The position numbers were made by a program, and so were the translations under genes. From Acidobacteriota bacterium (GTDB taxonomy: Bacteria > Acidobacteriota > Thermoanaerobaculia > Gp7-AA8), in the NCBI GenBank assembly GCA_021781455.1, contig JAJXWV010000024.1, positions 1 to 64,000 of the forward strand: DNA of 64,000 bases, written 5' to 3'. The notes beneath the pieces were generated by a model. The model was given only the letters and a program-made list of their open reading frames with translations, had not been told where the DNA came from and did not search any database. The first letter of the stretch is position 1; each line of letters opens with the position of its first letter. Below, in pieces: positions 18,777-28,231 of the stretch.

Positions 18777-18915
18777 CGGTCATTCTGAGCCGGTGCGACC
18801 ACGAGCGGATCGCGCCTGACAGCAGGCTCACCGCGATCGTGCAATCTGGAGACTCTTCGCCGCGCTCCGCCGCTCCACCCACCCGCTCTCCCCGCGGCTC
18901 CGCCGGCTCAGAGTG
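18777..18915. repeat. Family C element (TCACTCTGAGCCGGCG...GAAGAGTCTC inverted repeat)
   Basis: GTCATTCTGAGCCGGTGCGACC ... GGAGACTCTTCGCCGCGCTCCGCCGCTCC ... CCGCGGCTCCGCCGGCTCAGAGTGACG. Confidence 0.85.
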
Positions 18916-18934
18916 ACGGCGACAGGTGATGCAC

Positions 18935-19501
18935 TCACGCCCATTCGCAGACGTACTCGCAGACGTTGTCCCCACGGGCACGGCACTTCGTCTCGGTCAC
19001 CCGGACGTTGGTCCCGCCGCACATCTCGATGGCCTTGCGATGCCAGCCGACCACGGTCAGGCAATCGTGTTTGGAGACGGTGGCGCTGTCGTACGTTCGC
19101 AGGGCGGCCGTGTGGTCGCCGAGGCGCTCGTACTCGCGCCGGCCGGTGTCGTAGTAGGCCTGGTAGATCTGGGCGGCACGACGAAGCAGGCCGTGCGGAT
19201 CGCGATCGGTCATGAAGACGCGATGAGTGGATCCCAGGTTGTGCGCGGCCGACTTTTCACCCATCAGGATGAAGACCTTGTCGCCCATGCCCATCTCCGC
19301 GGCGATGGCGTCATCGAGACGTTCATTGAGGTCGAACGGATACCAGGCCGCCGCGAGCGCTCGCCCGCACGCCTTGCGGTCCTCCTCGGAAAGCCGCGCC
19401 AGCACTCGACCAGCCGCTTCTTCGCCGCCGTGCTCCCGAACGAATGCCAGGCGCGACTGGATCGCGCCGCCTTTGACCCTGCCTTTGCTCTCAGCTGCCA
19501 T
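18935..19501 (-). CDS. TIGR02265/DUF2378-like protein
   Basis: AAAWYPFDLNERLDDAIAAEMG, STHRVFMTDRDPHGLLRRAAQIYQAYYDTGRREYE, C-terminal CRARGDNVCEYVCEW. Confidence 0.6.
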   Translation of the reverse strand: MAAESKGRVKGGAIQSRLAFVREHGGEEAAGRVLARLSEEDRKACGRALAAAWYPFDLNERLDDAIAAEMGMGDKVFILMGEKSAAHNLGSTHRVFMTDRDPHGLLRRAAQIYQAYYDTGRREYERLGDHTAALRTYDSATVSKHDCLTVVGWHRKAIEMCGGTNVRVTETKCRARGDNVCEYVCEWA

Positions 19502-19655
19502 GAAACGAGGATACTCCGGTCCCTGGCTGTGGTTTACGGCAAAGCGGTCGTGCGACACCCGGTCTGCGGATGTCGCGATACTGCGGCAGTGTGACGGGCC
19601 ACGCCGAGAACCGTCCGCCGCTGTGGCAGCGTGGGCGCGAACGGAAGGAGTTGTG

Positions 19656-20033
19656 ATGCGAAAGATTCTCTATCTCGTGCTGGCGATCGTCGCCTGTCTC
19701 ACCGCCGCCATCGCGTTCGCGGACAAGATCCCGGCCACGGTCACGATCAATGCTGCAGCCAAGAAGCAGGCTCCGGTGGTCTTCCCGCATGAAAAACACA
19801 CGACGCTGGTCAAGACCTGCGACACGTGCCACCACACCAACAAAGGGCTGACCGCCGACTCGAAGGTGAAGGTCGAGAAGTGCTCCTCGTGCCACCTCAA
19901 GGCCCAGGGGAAAGTGTCGACGATGAGCGACATGAGTCTGACGAAGAACCCGATGCACATCCGCTGCGTCGGCTGCCACAAAACGCTGAAGAAGGGCCCC
20001 GTCACCTGCACGGCCTGCCACAAGAAGGCATAG
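19656..20033 (+). CDS. periplasmic tetraheme cytochrome c (c3/c7-like)
   Basis: Signal peptide plus four CxxCH motifs (CDTCH, CSSCH, CVGCH, CTACH) and an FPHEKH motif. Confidence 0.85.
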   Translation: MRKILYLVLAIVACLTAAIAFADKIPATVTINAAAKKQAPVVFPHEKHTTLVKTCDTCHHTNKGLTADSKVKVEKCSSCHLKAQGKVSTMSDMSLTKNPMHIRCVGCHKTLKKGPVTCTACHKKA

Positions 20034-20060
20034 GCGGCTGACTTCAGCCGCCGGGGGACC

Positions 20061-20270
20061 CCTCACCCGGCTTCGCCACCCTCTCCCCGCTTGCGGCGGG
20101 GAGAGGGGCAACAATTGAAGAATTCTCGCGTGAAGAATTCTCGCGAGCACCGGTTCATCGTCCTTGAGCCGGGCCGCCCTTCGTCGTTCTCGAACCGGGC
20201 GCCTGTTCGTTGCCCTTCTCCCCGCCGCAGCGGGGAGAAGGTGCCGAAGGCGGATGAGGGGCCTCTCAAA
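20061..20270. repeat. Family B related inverted palindromes
   Basis: CCCTCACCCGGC...CTCTCCCCGCTTGCGGCGGGGAGAGG ... CCCTTCTCCCCGCCGCAGCGGGGAGAAGGTGCCGAAGGCGGATGAGGGG. Confidence 0.85.
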
Positions 20271-21390
20271 CCTGGGCCGGTGTCAGCCCGAGCCCAGGTC
20301 CCTCCGGCAATACCAGCTTGCCGTTGACGACCTTGACCCCGACCCAGGGATCGTTCCCGATGAGCAGGTTGCCGTCGAGATCGGCGTAATCGACGAGCGG
20401 CGACAGATGCGCGGCGGCGGTCACGGAGACCGAGCTCGAGATCATGCAGCCGAGCATCGTCTTCATGCCCAGCGATTTTGCGGTCTTGATCATGGCGTAG
20501 GCCTGCTGCATGCCGCCGCACTTGTCGAGCTTCACGTTGATGCCGTCATAGGCCTCGGCGAGCTTCGGAATCGCGGCCAGGTTCACGCACGCTTCGTCGG
20601 CGATGATCGGTATGTGCACACGGCTGCGAACCCAGCGCGTCTCCTCGATCATCTCCGCGGGCAGCGGCTGCTCGATGAACTCGACTCCCTGTGACTCGAG
20701 CCAGTTGATCTTGCGCACCGCTTCTTCCTTGTTCTTCCATCCTTCGTTGGCATCGACGCGCAGCGGCTTCTTGGTGACCGCGCGAACCGCGGCCAGCGTT
20801 GCTTCGTCGGTGTCCAGCCCCACCTTGATCTTCAGCACGGGGAACGGCGCGGCTTCTTCCACCTTCAGCCGCGTGGTCTCGGGATTGTCGATTCCGATGG
20901 AAAATGTGGTGATCGGCGCGTCCGCGCGATCGAGGCCGTAGTGCTCGTAAAGCGGCACTCCGTGCTTTTTCCCGACCCAGTCCATCAGGGCGATGTCGAT
21001 TGCGGCCTGGGCCGCGTAGTTGCCGTGAAAACGCCGGCGCACCTCGGCCATGACCTTCTCGTAATGCAGGGGCGAGGACGAGAGGAGCAGATCGCGGATG
21101 CTCTCGACAGCCGCCTTGCCGCGCACGGCGTCCTCGTCGTAGCGGACGATCGGCGCGCCTTCCCCGATTCCGGTGATCCCGTCACGCGTCAGCTTCAGGT
21201 GAAGCGTGTCGCGATAGGCGCTCGATGACATGTGCGTCGTCCAGGTGTGCCGCAGATTCAGGCGGACGACTTTCGCTTCCAACGATGCGCCCTGCGGAGC
21301 GGCCGCTTCGGCAGCAGTGAGGATGCTGGATGGCAGCGAGGTGACCGCGGACGCGATGGCGGCGGTCTTCACGAATTCACGACGGTTCAT
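20266..21390 (-). CDS. TAT-exported dipeptide epimerase (L-Ala-D/L-Glu epimerase, enolase superfamily)
   Basis: MNRREFVKTAAIASAVTSLP Tat-like leader; LKIKVGLDTDEATLAAVRAVTKKPLRVDANEGW, IIADEACVNL, INVKLDKCGGMQQAY. Confidence 0.88.
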   Translation of the reverse strand: MNRREFVKTAAIASAVTSLPSSILTAAEAAAPQGASLEAKVVRLNLRHTWTTHMSSSAYRDTLHLKLTRDGITGIGEGAPIVRYDEDAVRGKAAVESIRDLLLSSSPLHYEKVMAEVRRRFHGNYAAQAAIDIALMDWVGKKHGVPLYEHYGLDRADAPITTFSIGIDNPETTRLKVEEAAPFPVLKIKVGLDTDEATLAAVRAVTKKPLRVDANEGWKNKEEAVRKINWLESQGVEFIEQPLPAEMIEETRWVRSRVHIPIIADEACVNLAAIPKLAEAYDGINVKLDKCGGMQQAYAMIKTAKSLGMKTMLGCMISSSVSVTAAAHLSPLVDYADLDGNLLIGNDPWVGVKVVNGKLVLPEGPGLGLTPAQV

Positions 21391-22244
21391 TTGAGCCTCC
21401 GAGCGGTGATGAAACGGGTGGTCCACGGTGCGTCGTCGAGGCGGCTGATCTGCACGTAGGGATGGTCCTGCCGCGTGGCGTGAATGAACTCGCCATTCCC
21501 GATGTACATGCCGGTGTGGTTGACCTTCTGGTCCTTGCCAAAATACAGGAGATCGCCGGGACGGAGGTCATTCCGTTCGACGGAGACCGAGCCGTCCCAC
21601 TTCGCCTGGACGCTCGCGTCGCGCGGCATGCTCACACCTCGCTTGCGCATGAGCATCTGCGTGAAACCGGAGCAGTCGTAGCCGAGGCTCGAGGTCCCGC
21701 CCCAGCGATAGGGCAACCCGAGAAACCTCTTCGCCAGAGCGATGGCCTCGGGAATCGACAGCGGTTTTGCGTCGAAGACGACGTCGCCCGCCTGAACCCA
21801 GGCGGGTGTGCCGTCCGGGAGGCGGACGGAAAAGTAGAGGTCCTCTTTGACCTGCTTCTGGCCGGTGATCTCGAGGCGCGAATCGAACGGCACCGTCACC
21901 ACCGGGCGATGCTTCTCGATGTCCGGCTCACGATAGAGGGCTGCGAAGAGGCTCGAGACGGTCGCCACTTTGCCGGGCGCGTACACGCCGTGGCTGATGT
22001 CGCCCGCAGGGATCCATCCGGTGTACTGGTCGGCGGTGCGGACTTTGAGCCAGCCGTCGCTCGCCTCGACCTGCTGCACGTCGCTCCCGAAGATGGCCTG
22101 TGAAACGACATCCGAATCGGTCGAGGCCGTCCGATACATGTCGGCCACCGGAACGGAAACAGTGAGGTGCTCCGCTTTCTGCGCACTTGCGACGGCGGCG
22201 ACGAGAAGCAGAAGGACGGCTGCCGTTCGAGTGAGTGTGTTCAT
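21387..22244 (-). CDS. NlpC/P60 family (C40) peptidase with SH3-like domains
   Basis: Signal peptide; GLPYRWGGTSSLGYDCSGFTQMLMRKRGVSMPRDASVQ, NHTGMYIGNGEFIHAT. Confidence 0.92.
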   Translation of the reverse strand: MNTLTRTAAVLLLLVAAVASAQKAEHLTVSVPVADMYRTASTDSDVVSQAIFGSDVQQVEASDGWLKVRTADQYTGWIPAGDISHGVYAPGKVATVSSLFAALYREPDIEKHRPVVTVPFDSRLEITGQKQVKEDLYFSVRLPDGTPAWVQAGDVVFDAKPLSIPEAIALAKRFLGLPYRWGGTSSLGYDCSGFTQMLMRKRGVSMPRDASVQAKWDGSVSVERNDLRPGDLLYFGKDQKVNHTGMYIGNGEFIHATRQDHPYVQISRLDDAPWTTRFITARRLK

Positions 22245-22363
22245 TGGTGATCCCCCGGCCTGCCCGGCCTAACTCACGGTGCCACAGGCCGGCGGGAGAG
22301 GTCAGTGTCTTTGCTCACCGATCCCAAATCAGCCGCGGGTGAAATGAGAATTGGCTCTGACAG

Positions 22364-22592
22364 CTGGCTGTCGAGGCGGCGGAGCCGCCGGCAGAATTTA
22401 GCGGCGGCCGTCAGGCCGCCGTCCGGTCGGCCCAACCCAACGTCCAAGCGCGCAGCGTGCGTCAGATCCTCGGCCTGCCTCCACGGCTTTCTGTCGGGCA
22501 CTTCGTGCCCTCGTACGCTGATGCGATCGCTCACTCCGGCGGCCTCACGGCCGCCGCTAAATTCTTACGGCGGCTACGCCGCCTCTCATAGC
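22364..22592. repeat. Family D composite element (~230 bp)
   Basis: GAGGCGGCGGAGCCGCC...AATTTAGCGGCGGCCGTCAGGCCGCCG...GTCGGGCACTTCGTGCCCTCGTACGCTGATGCGATC...CGGCGGCCTCACGGCCGCCGCTAAATTCTTACGGCGGCTACGCCGCCTC. Confidence 0.9.
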
Positions 22593-23510
22593 TCATTCCC
22601 TGCGCGGTACCGCGATTTCCAGAAGGTCGGATGCGACCTCGGTCGAGGGAAAGAGCGGCCGGGCGTCGGCCAGGAGCGGCGCGTCGTCCTCGTAGCGGGC
22701 CGACACGTGCGTGAGAATCAGCCGCTGCGGTGCCGCATCGCGGGCCACGCGCGCAGCCTCTTCCGCCGTGGAATGAAAGCGGTCGACCGCTTCCTGCGCG
22801 TGATCGTTCGCGTACGTCGCCTCGTGGATCATGACATCGGAGCCTCGCGACAACTCCGCGGCTGCGGCACAGGGCCGGGTGTCCGTGCAGAAGGCGATGC
22901 GTCTGCCGGGCCGGAGCGGACCGACGACCTCCTCGCTGCGCACGAGAGTTCCTCCGACGGTGACGTCGAGGCCGCGCTGCAGGCGTCCGAACAGCGGCCC
23001 TTCCGGCACGCCGAGAGCGCGAGCCTTGCCGACGTCGAAGGCGCCGGCGCGGTCGTCCTCGACGATCGAGTAGCCAAAGCAGGGAACGGAGTGCTGCAGG
23101 AGCGAGGCAAACACGCGATAGCCGGCGCCTTTGCGAACCCCGGCGCAGTCTGCAGGCCCGATCTCCACGACTTCCACGTCATAGGTCGTGCCGGGATACG
23201 GGATGGCGTCGAGGAATGCGCGCAGTCCTGGGGGGCCGTAGATCGTCAGCGGCGCGGTGCGTGCGTTGAGGCCGAGCGTGGCGATGAGACCGGGCAGACC
23301 GAAGAGGTGATCGCCGTGGAGATGCGTGATGAAGACGGCCTCGATGGCGCCGCTGCGGACGGGGCTGCGCATCAGCTGATGTTGCGTCCCCTCGCCGCAG
23401 TCGAACAGGAGCACGCGGCCGTCGAGCACCACGGCAACGGAGGAGACGTTCCGCTGGCGTGTCGGCGCCGCGGCACCCGTACCGAGGAAGACGATGCGGA
23501 TCTGGTCCAT
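22593..23510 (-). CDS. rnz: ribonuclease Z (MBL-fold tRNase Z)
   Basis: FLGTGAAAPTRQRNVSSVAV, FITHLHGDHLFGLPGLIATLGL, LTHVSARY. Confidence 0.9.
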   Translation of the reverse strand: MDQIRIVFLGTGAAAPTRQRNVSSVAVVLDGRVLLFDCGEGTQHQLMRSPVRSGAIEAVFITHLHGDHLFGLPGLIATLGLNARTAPLTIYGPPGLRAFLDAIPYPGTTYDVEVVEIGPADCAGVRKGAGYRVFASLLQHSVPCFGYSIVEDDRAGAFDVGKARALGVPEGPLFGRLQRGLDVTVGGTLVRSEEVVGPLRPGRRIAFCTDTRPCAAAAELSRGSDVMIHEATYANDHAQEAVDRFHSTAEEAARVARDAAPQRLILTHVSARYEDDAPLLADARPLFPSTEVASDLLEIAVPRRE

Positions 23511-23582
23511 TGCGGATTGGGGAGCGTACCCGAATCGAGAGCGCAGAGGGCAGAGGGCAGGGCGCGGAGCGCAGAGCGCGGC

Positions 23583-23712
23583 TTGTCATCCTGCTTGTCA
23601 TCCCGAGCGGGCGACGAGGGATCTGGGTGGGTGGGGCGCGCGCCCGGATCAAGAACGTCAGTTATCGTGCCGCCCGACCGCCCAGATCCCTCGCTGACGC
23701 TCGGGATGACAG
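23583..23712. repeat. Family F inverted repeat (CATCCCGAGCG...GAGGGATCTGGG)
   Basis: GTCATCCCGAGCGGGCGACGAGGGATCTGGG ... CCCAGATCCCTCGCTGACGCTCGGGATGAC; related copies near 112-175 and 1692-1800. Confidence 0.88.
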
Positions 23713-23747
23713 GTCGCCACCTGCGCTCTGCTCCCTAGCGCTCTGAT

Positions 23748-25466
23748 TCACCGCACCGCGCCGGCCGGCTGCGGCGCCGTCTCCATGGCGCGCACCGACT
23801 CCGCCACCTCGGCCTCGCCCAACTCGACGCTCTCCCGCGGATGGGCGAAGAAGTAACCCTGGATCAGCTCGATTCCCAGGTCGCGGCAGGTCTCGAACTC
23901 CTCCTGCGTCTCGATGCCCTCGGCCAGCGTGGTGGCGTTGATCTTCCCCGCCAGGTCGACCAGCATCCGCACCAGGTCCTGCTTGATCGGCTCCGACGAC
24001 AGCGTCGAGACCAGGCTCTTGGTCACCTTCAGGTAGTCGGGGGCCAGCGCGGCGATCGCTTCCAGCGAGGCGTAGCCGGAGCCGGCATCGTCGATGGCGA
24101 TCTCGATGCCCTTCTCGCGGAACTCCTCGAGCAACCCGCGGAATACGCGGTAGTCCTCGATGGCGGCGCGCTCGGTCAGCTCGAAGACGAATGCGCCGCG
24201 GTGCTCGGAGAAGAAGCTGACCATCTCGTGCAGTTTCAGCTCCTCGCCGAACATCTCCGCCTCGAGGTTGAGGAGGAACTTGCGATTGCGAAGGTCCATG
24301 TGCCGCAGGCGCTTCAGCGCGCAGTCGAGGGCGATGGCCTCCAGGGCCCACGCCAGTTTGGACTCCCGCGCGAACGAGAAGAGCATGTCGGAATTGCGGA
24401 ACGACGAGTGCGCCGGCCCGCGCGTGAGGATCTCGTAGCCGAAGATCGTGGCATCCCGGGCCCGCACGATCGGCTGGAAGAGGGTGGTCAGCCGCTTGCG
24501 CCGGATGATGTCGCGCAGCTCACGCGTGAGCTGTTTTCGGCGCTGCTGCTCGGCGTCGCGCACAGCGTCCGCGGCGATCTGCATGCCGTGGTAGATCTGG
24601 CGCTCGAGCCGGATCTGGGGCCGGTACTCGATCCGCGCCGCCCCGACATAGAAGCCGATCTGTTCCGGATGCATGTTCGGAAAGCGTTGCCGAAGCGTGT
24701 CGATGAGCTTCTGCCTGAGGTCGGCGGCCATGGCGTCGGCGGCCGCCTCGGCCGAGAGATCCTGTCCGCGCGTCTGGTGGAAGACGTAGAAGCTCGACCC
24801 GCCGACGCGCTGGGCCGCGAGGATGGCGTTGTGAAAGCGCTCCTTCGACTCGGCCGTCACCACTTCGCTGACGCGGCGCAGAAATTCGTCGAAGAAGGCC
24901 CATCCGTATTCGACCTCGATGCTCTCGAACTGCTCGATGTCGATGAAGACGATCCCGATCTCGCCCTGCTCGATGAGTGTTTCCTTGACCCGGTTGATGA
25001 TGACCGGCACCGTCGGGAATCCGCTGGCACGGTCGAACAGCAGGCTCTCGAAACCGCTGCGCCCCCCCTCTGGCCGTGGCTCCCGCGCCGGCTGGCGTGA
25101 CAGAAGAGCACGCACGCGCTTCACGACCTGGTCGCGGTCGAATGGCTTGACCAGGTAGTCGTCCGCGCCGACCTGCAGTCCAGTGAGGCGATCCTTCACG
25201 TCGCCACGCGCTGTGATCAGGACAACCGCGATCCCGGAGGTCCGCTGCACGTTCTTGAGCGCCTGGCAGACCTCCCAGCCGCTGCGCTTTGGCATGATCA
25301 CATCGAGGAGCGCCACGTCGGGCAGCCGCGCCTGCGCCAGGGCGAGCGCTTCTTCCCCGTCCGCGGCCACGATCATTTCGCAATCGAGAGCTCGCAGATA
25401 GGACTTCAGCAGCATGACGACATCTTCGTTGTCGTCTGCGATCAGCAGCAGCGGGCGGTCACCCAT
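23748..25466 (-). CDS. response regulator with REC, degenerate GGDEF-like and EAL domains
   Basis: REC (IADDNEDVVMLLKSYL...LLDVIMPKRSGWE); GGSSFYVF in place of GGDEF; EAL (FQPIVRARDATIFGYEILTRG, IDDAGSGYASLEAIAALAPDYLKV, AEGIET). Confidence 0.85.
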   Translation of the reverse strand: MGDRPLLLIADDNEDVVMLLKSYLRALDCEMIVAADGEEALALAQARLPDVALLDVIMPKRSGWEVCQALKNVQRTSGIAVVLITARGDVKDRLTGLQVGADDYLVKPFDRDQVVKRVRALLSRQPAREPRPEGGRSGFESLLFDRASGFPTVPVIINRVKETLIEQGEIGIVFIDIEQFESIEVEYGWAFFDEFLRRVSEVVTAESKERFHNAILAAQRVGGSSFYVFHQTRGQDLSAEAAADAMAADLRQKLIDTLRQRFPNMHPEQIGFYVGAARIEYRPQIRLERQIYHGMQIAADAVRDAEQQRRKQLTRELRDIIRRKRLTTLFQPIVRARDATIFGYEILTRGPAHSSFRNSDMLFSFARESKLAWALEAIALDCALKRLRHMDLRNRKFLLNLEAEMFGEELKLHEMVSFFSEHRGAFVFELTERAAIEDYRVFRGLLEEFREKGIEIAIDDAGSGYASLEAIAALAPDYLKVTKSLVSTLSSEPIKQDLVRMLVDLAGKINATTLAEGIETQEEFETCRDLGIELIQGYFFAHPRESVELGEAEVAESVRAMETAPQPAGAVR

Positions 25467-25534
25467 GGCTGGGTTCGGAAGTGTGCGTAAAACAGGCCAA
25501 GGCGGAAGGTAGTTTATCCCCGCGCCACCTGCCG

Positions 25535-25775
25535 CCCGGATCCCGCGCTGACGCTTCCAGGAAACTCCCTGTGTTTATGCGGGTTCTGGCGTTCGTTGCC
25601 CTTCTCCCCGCCAGCGGGGAGAAGGTGCCGAAGGCGGATAAGGGGTCTCCTTTTGCGCGAGAACGAGACCCCTCGCCCCGGCCCTCTCCATGCTGCGGCG
25701 GGGGGCGAACCATCGAACGTTTCTTCGCTCCGGTGTTGCGCCTCCGCGCGATTCGAGTGCTCGGGATGACAAGTT
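25535..25775. repeat. Composite family B element copy
   Basis: Same block order as 1775-2015 (AGGAAACTCCCTGTGTTTATGCGGG ... GGGGAGAAGGTGCCGAAGGCGGATAAGGGGTCTC ... CGAACGTTTCTTCGCTCCGGTGTTGCGCCT). Confidence 0.88.
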
Positions 25776-25972
25776 GGATGACAAGTCGCGGCGGCCGCGA
25801 TCGGGCCCGTTCTTCGCTAGGGATTTCCCGTCCGCGTGGTACGGCCGTTCGGTGACGCAATCCGCAGAGGCATCGTGACTTGCTCCGCTGCCGGCCCGTG
25901 AATGCGCCATCGGCCGAGGAACAGCTGTTGTGCTAACGTTGCGTCCCCTCAGCGCGGCACCGGGAGAGGTCA

Positions 25973-27376
25973 ATGATCAAATTCGGCACGTCGGGCTGGC
26001 GTGGCATCATCGGCGAGGATTTCACCTTCGACAACGTCCGGATCGCCACCCAGGGCATCGCAAACTACCTCAAAAATTCAGGACAGAAGGGCTCCGGCGT
26101 CGTCGTCGCCTACGACACGAGGTTCCTTTCCGAAAAGTTCGCCGCGGAGGCTTCGAAGATCCTGGCCTTCAACGGTATCCAGACCTTCCTCTGCACGCGC
26201 GACGTACCGACCCCATGCGCGGCCTTCGAGACGGTGCGCCGGAAAGCGATGGGAGCGATCAACTTCACCGCCTCGCACAATCCGCCCGAGTACAACGGCC
26301 TGAAGTTCTCGACCTCGAACGGAGCCCCCGCGTTGCCCGAGGTCACCGAGGCCATCGAGAGCGAGATCCACACGCTCGAGGAGAAGCACGAGCGCATCGA
26401 CGTCTATGACGTTCCGGAGCTGATCGAGACGATCGACCCGAAGGACCGCTACCTCAACGAGCTGCGGCAGAAGATCGACATCGAAACGATCCGCAAGAGC
26501 GGCCTGCGCATCGCCATCGACACGCTCTACGGCACTTCCCGCGATTACCTCGACTACTTCCTCATCGAAGCGGGCGTCGATGTGAAGACGATTCACAACT
26601 ATCGCGACCCGTACTTCGGCGGTTTCTCGCCCGAATGCAGCGAGAAAAATCTGGGCGACCTGCGCAAGGTCGTGGAAAACGAGAAATACGACCTCGGCCT
26701 CTCGACCGACGGCGACGCCGACCGCTTCGGCATCATCGACGACCGCAATCGCTTCGTCTCCCCGAACATGGTCATCGCGCTGGTGGCGCTCTACCTGAAG
26801 CGCTATCGCAACATCCCGGGAGGGCTGGCCCGCTCCGTGGCCACCACCCATCTCATCGACGCGATCGGAAAGAAACTCGACGTGCCGGTCTACGAGACGC
26901 CGGTCGGCTTCAAGTACATCGGCGAGCTGATTCTGGAAGACAAGATCGCCCTCGGCGGCGAGGAGAGCGCCGGCATGTCGATGTACCGCCACCTTCCGGA
27001 GAAGGACGGCGTCCTGGCCTGCCTGCTCGTCGCGGAGATGGTGGCCCGGACCGGGAAGAAGCTCGGTGAGCTGATCGAAGCGACGTTCCAGGAGTTCGGC
27101 TACTTCTACTCGAAGCGCGTGGACATGAAGCTCACGCCGCAGCTGAGGGACTCGCTCGCGGCCAAGCTGGCCAATCCGCCGAAAGAAGTCGACGGCCTGA
27201 CCGTGGCGAACGTGAACACCATCGACGGCGTGAAACTGGTGTTCGACGCGAACACCTGGCTGTTGTTCCGGCTCTCCGGAACCGAGCCGGTGGCCCGCAT
27301 CTACGCCGAGGCGTGCAGCCCGAAGGACCTCAAGCACGTCCTCGACGCGGGAAGAAAATTCGTGGCGCCAGCGTAG
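25973..27376 (+). CDS. phosphoglucomutase/phosphomannomutase family protein
   Basis: FGTSGWRGIIGEDFT, TASHNPPEYNGLK, STDGDADRFGIID, RLSGTEPVARIYAEA. Confidence 0.93.
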   Translation: MIKFGTSGWRGIIGEDFTFDNVRIATQGIANYLKNSGQKGSGVVVAYDTRFLSEKFAAEASKILAFNGIQTFLCTRDVPTPCAAFETVRRKAMGAINFTASHNPPEYNGLKFSTSNGAPALPEVTEAIESEIHTLEEKHERIDVYDVPELIETIDPKDRYLNELRQKIDIETIRKSGLRIAIDTLYGTSRDYLDYFLIEAGVDVKTIHNYRDPYFGGFSPECSEKNLGDLRKVVENEKYDLGLSTDGDADRFGIIDDRNRFVSPNMVIALVALYLKRYRNIPGGLARSVATTHLIDAIGKKLDVPVYETPVGFKYIGELILEDKIALGGEESAGMSMYRHLPEKDGVLACLLVAEMVARTGKKLGELIEATFQEFGYFYSKRVDMKLTPQLRDSLAAKLANPPKEVDGLTVANVNTIDGVKLVFDANTWLLFRLSGTEPVARIYAEACSPKDLKHVLDAGRKFVAPA

Positions 27377-27380
27377 AAGA

Positions 27381-27486
27381 GGCAGACTGCAGACCGCAGA
27401 CCGCAGACTGCAGACCGCAGTGCTGTTTCCCTTCTGTGGTCTGTGGTCCGCGGTCTGCGGTCCGCGGTCTGCGGTCTGCGGTCCGA
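27381..27486. repeat. Phased 7-nt hairpin (GCAGACC/GGTCTGC family)
   Basis: GCAGACTGCAGACCGCAGACCGCAGACTGCAGACCGCAG ... GGTCTGTGGTCCGCGGTCTGCGGTCCGCGGTCTGCGGTCTGCGGTCC. Confidence 0.9.
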
Positions 27487-27490
27487 CCCA

Positions 27491-27838
27491 ATGAAATACC
27501 CCTTCCAAAAGCACTTCCTCGTCTGCACGGGCGAACGATGCAACAACCCGGACCGGGGCATCGAGCGCGGAGAGTTCATCCGCGACGATTTGAAGGATCT
27601 CAATCGAGAGCGCGGGCGGAAATCGGTCGTGCGCGTTTGTTCCGTCTCGTGTCTCGATCTGTGCGATCACGGGCCGAACATGATCATCGACGGTGACGTC
27701 TACTCGCACCTGACCCGCGAGCTCGCCAAAGAGGTCTACTCCGGCGTGATGGGCGACGGCCCGCGCCGCGACGACCTGCAGCTGACGGTCGAGGAATTCG
27801 AGACTGGCGGCAGCAAAGCGGTGAAGAAGAAGCGATAG
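27491..27838 (+). CDS. (2Fe-2S) ferredoxin domain protein
   Basis: HFLVCTGERCNNPDRG...RVCSVSCLDLCDHGPNMIIDGDVYSHLT. Confidence 0.85.
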   Translation: MKYPFQKHFLVCTGERCNNPDRGIERGEFIRDDLKDLNRERGRKSVVRVCSVSCLDLCDHGPNMIIDGDVYSHLTRELAKEVYSGVMGDGPRRDDLQLTVEEFETGGSKAVKKKR

Positions 27839-27954
27839 CGGGCGCATCCGAGGCTCTGCGGCAACGACGGCGGCGCCTTCACCCAGAGCTGTGGAGAGCC
27901 GCGACGCTATTCGCAGGTCACGTGGATCTGCGCTCTTCCGCCGTCGCCACGAGA

Positions 27955-28207
27955 TCAAGGCGGCGCAGCCGTCAAGGCGGCGTAGCCGTCAAGGCGGCGT
28001 AGCCGCCGACAGAATTTAGCGGCGGCCGTCAGGCCGCCGGAGCAAGCAATCGCATCAGCGTACGAGGGCACGAAGTGCCCGACAGAAACTGGCAGAACAG
28101 ACACAATGATCTGTCGCGCGCTTCGCGTGCTCGGACGCTGGTTTGGGCTGATCGGACGGCGGCCTGACGGCCGCCGCTAAATTCTGTCGGCGGCTGCGCC
28201 GCCTCGA
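27955..28207. repeat. Family D composite element, inverted relative to 22364-22592
   Basis: Same blocks: AATTTAGCGGCGGCCGTCAGGCCGCCGGAGC, GATGCG/CGCATC...CGTACGAGGGCACGAAGTGCCCGACAGAAA, GGCGGCCTGACGGCCGCCGCTAAATTCTGTCGGCGGCTGCGCCGCCTC. Confidence 0.9.
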
Positions 28208-28231
28208 CAAAGGCCCGTCTGCGCTCGACGC

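Noticed and set aside
26078-27958. 626-aa minus-strand ORF opposite the phosphohexomutase
   Set aside because: Antisense to a strongly conserved enzyme with canonical motifs; no recognisable domain.
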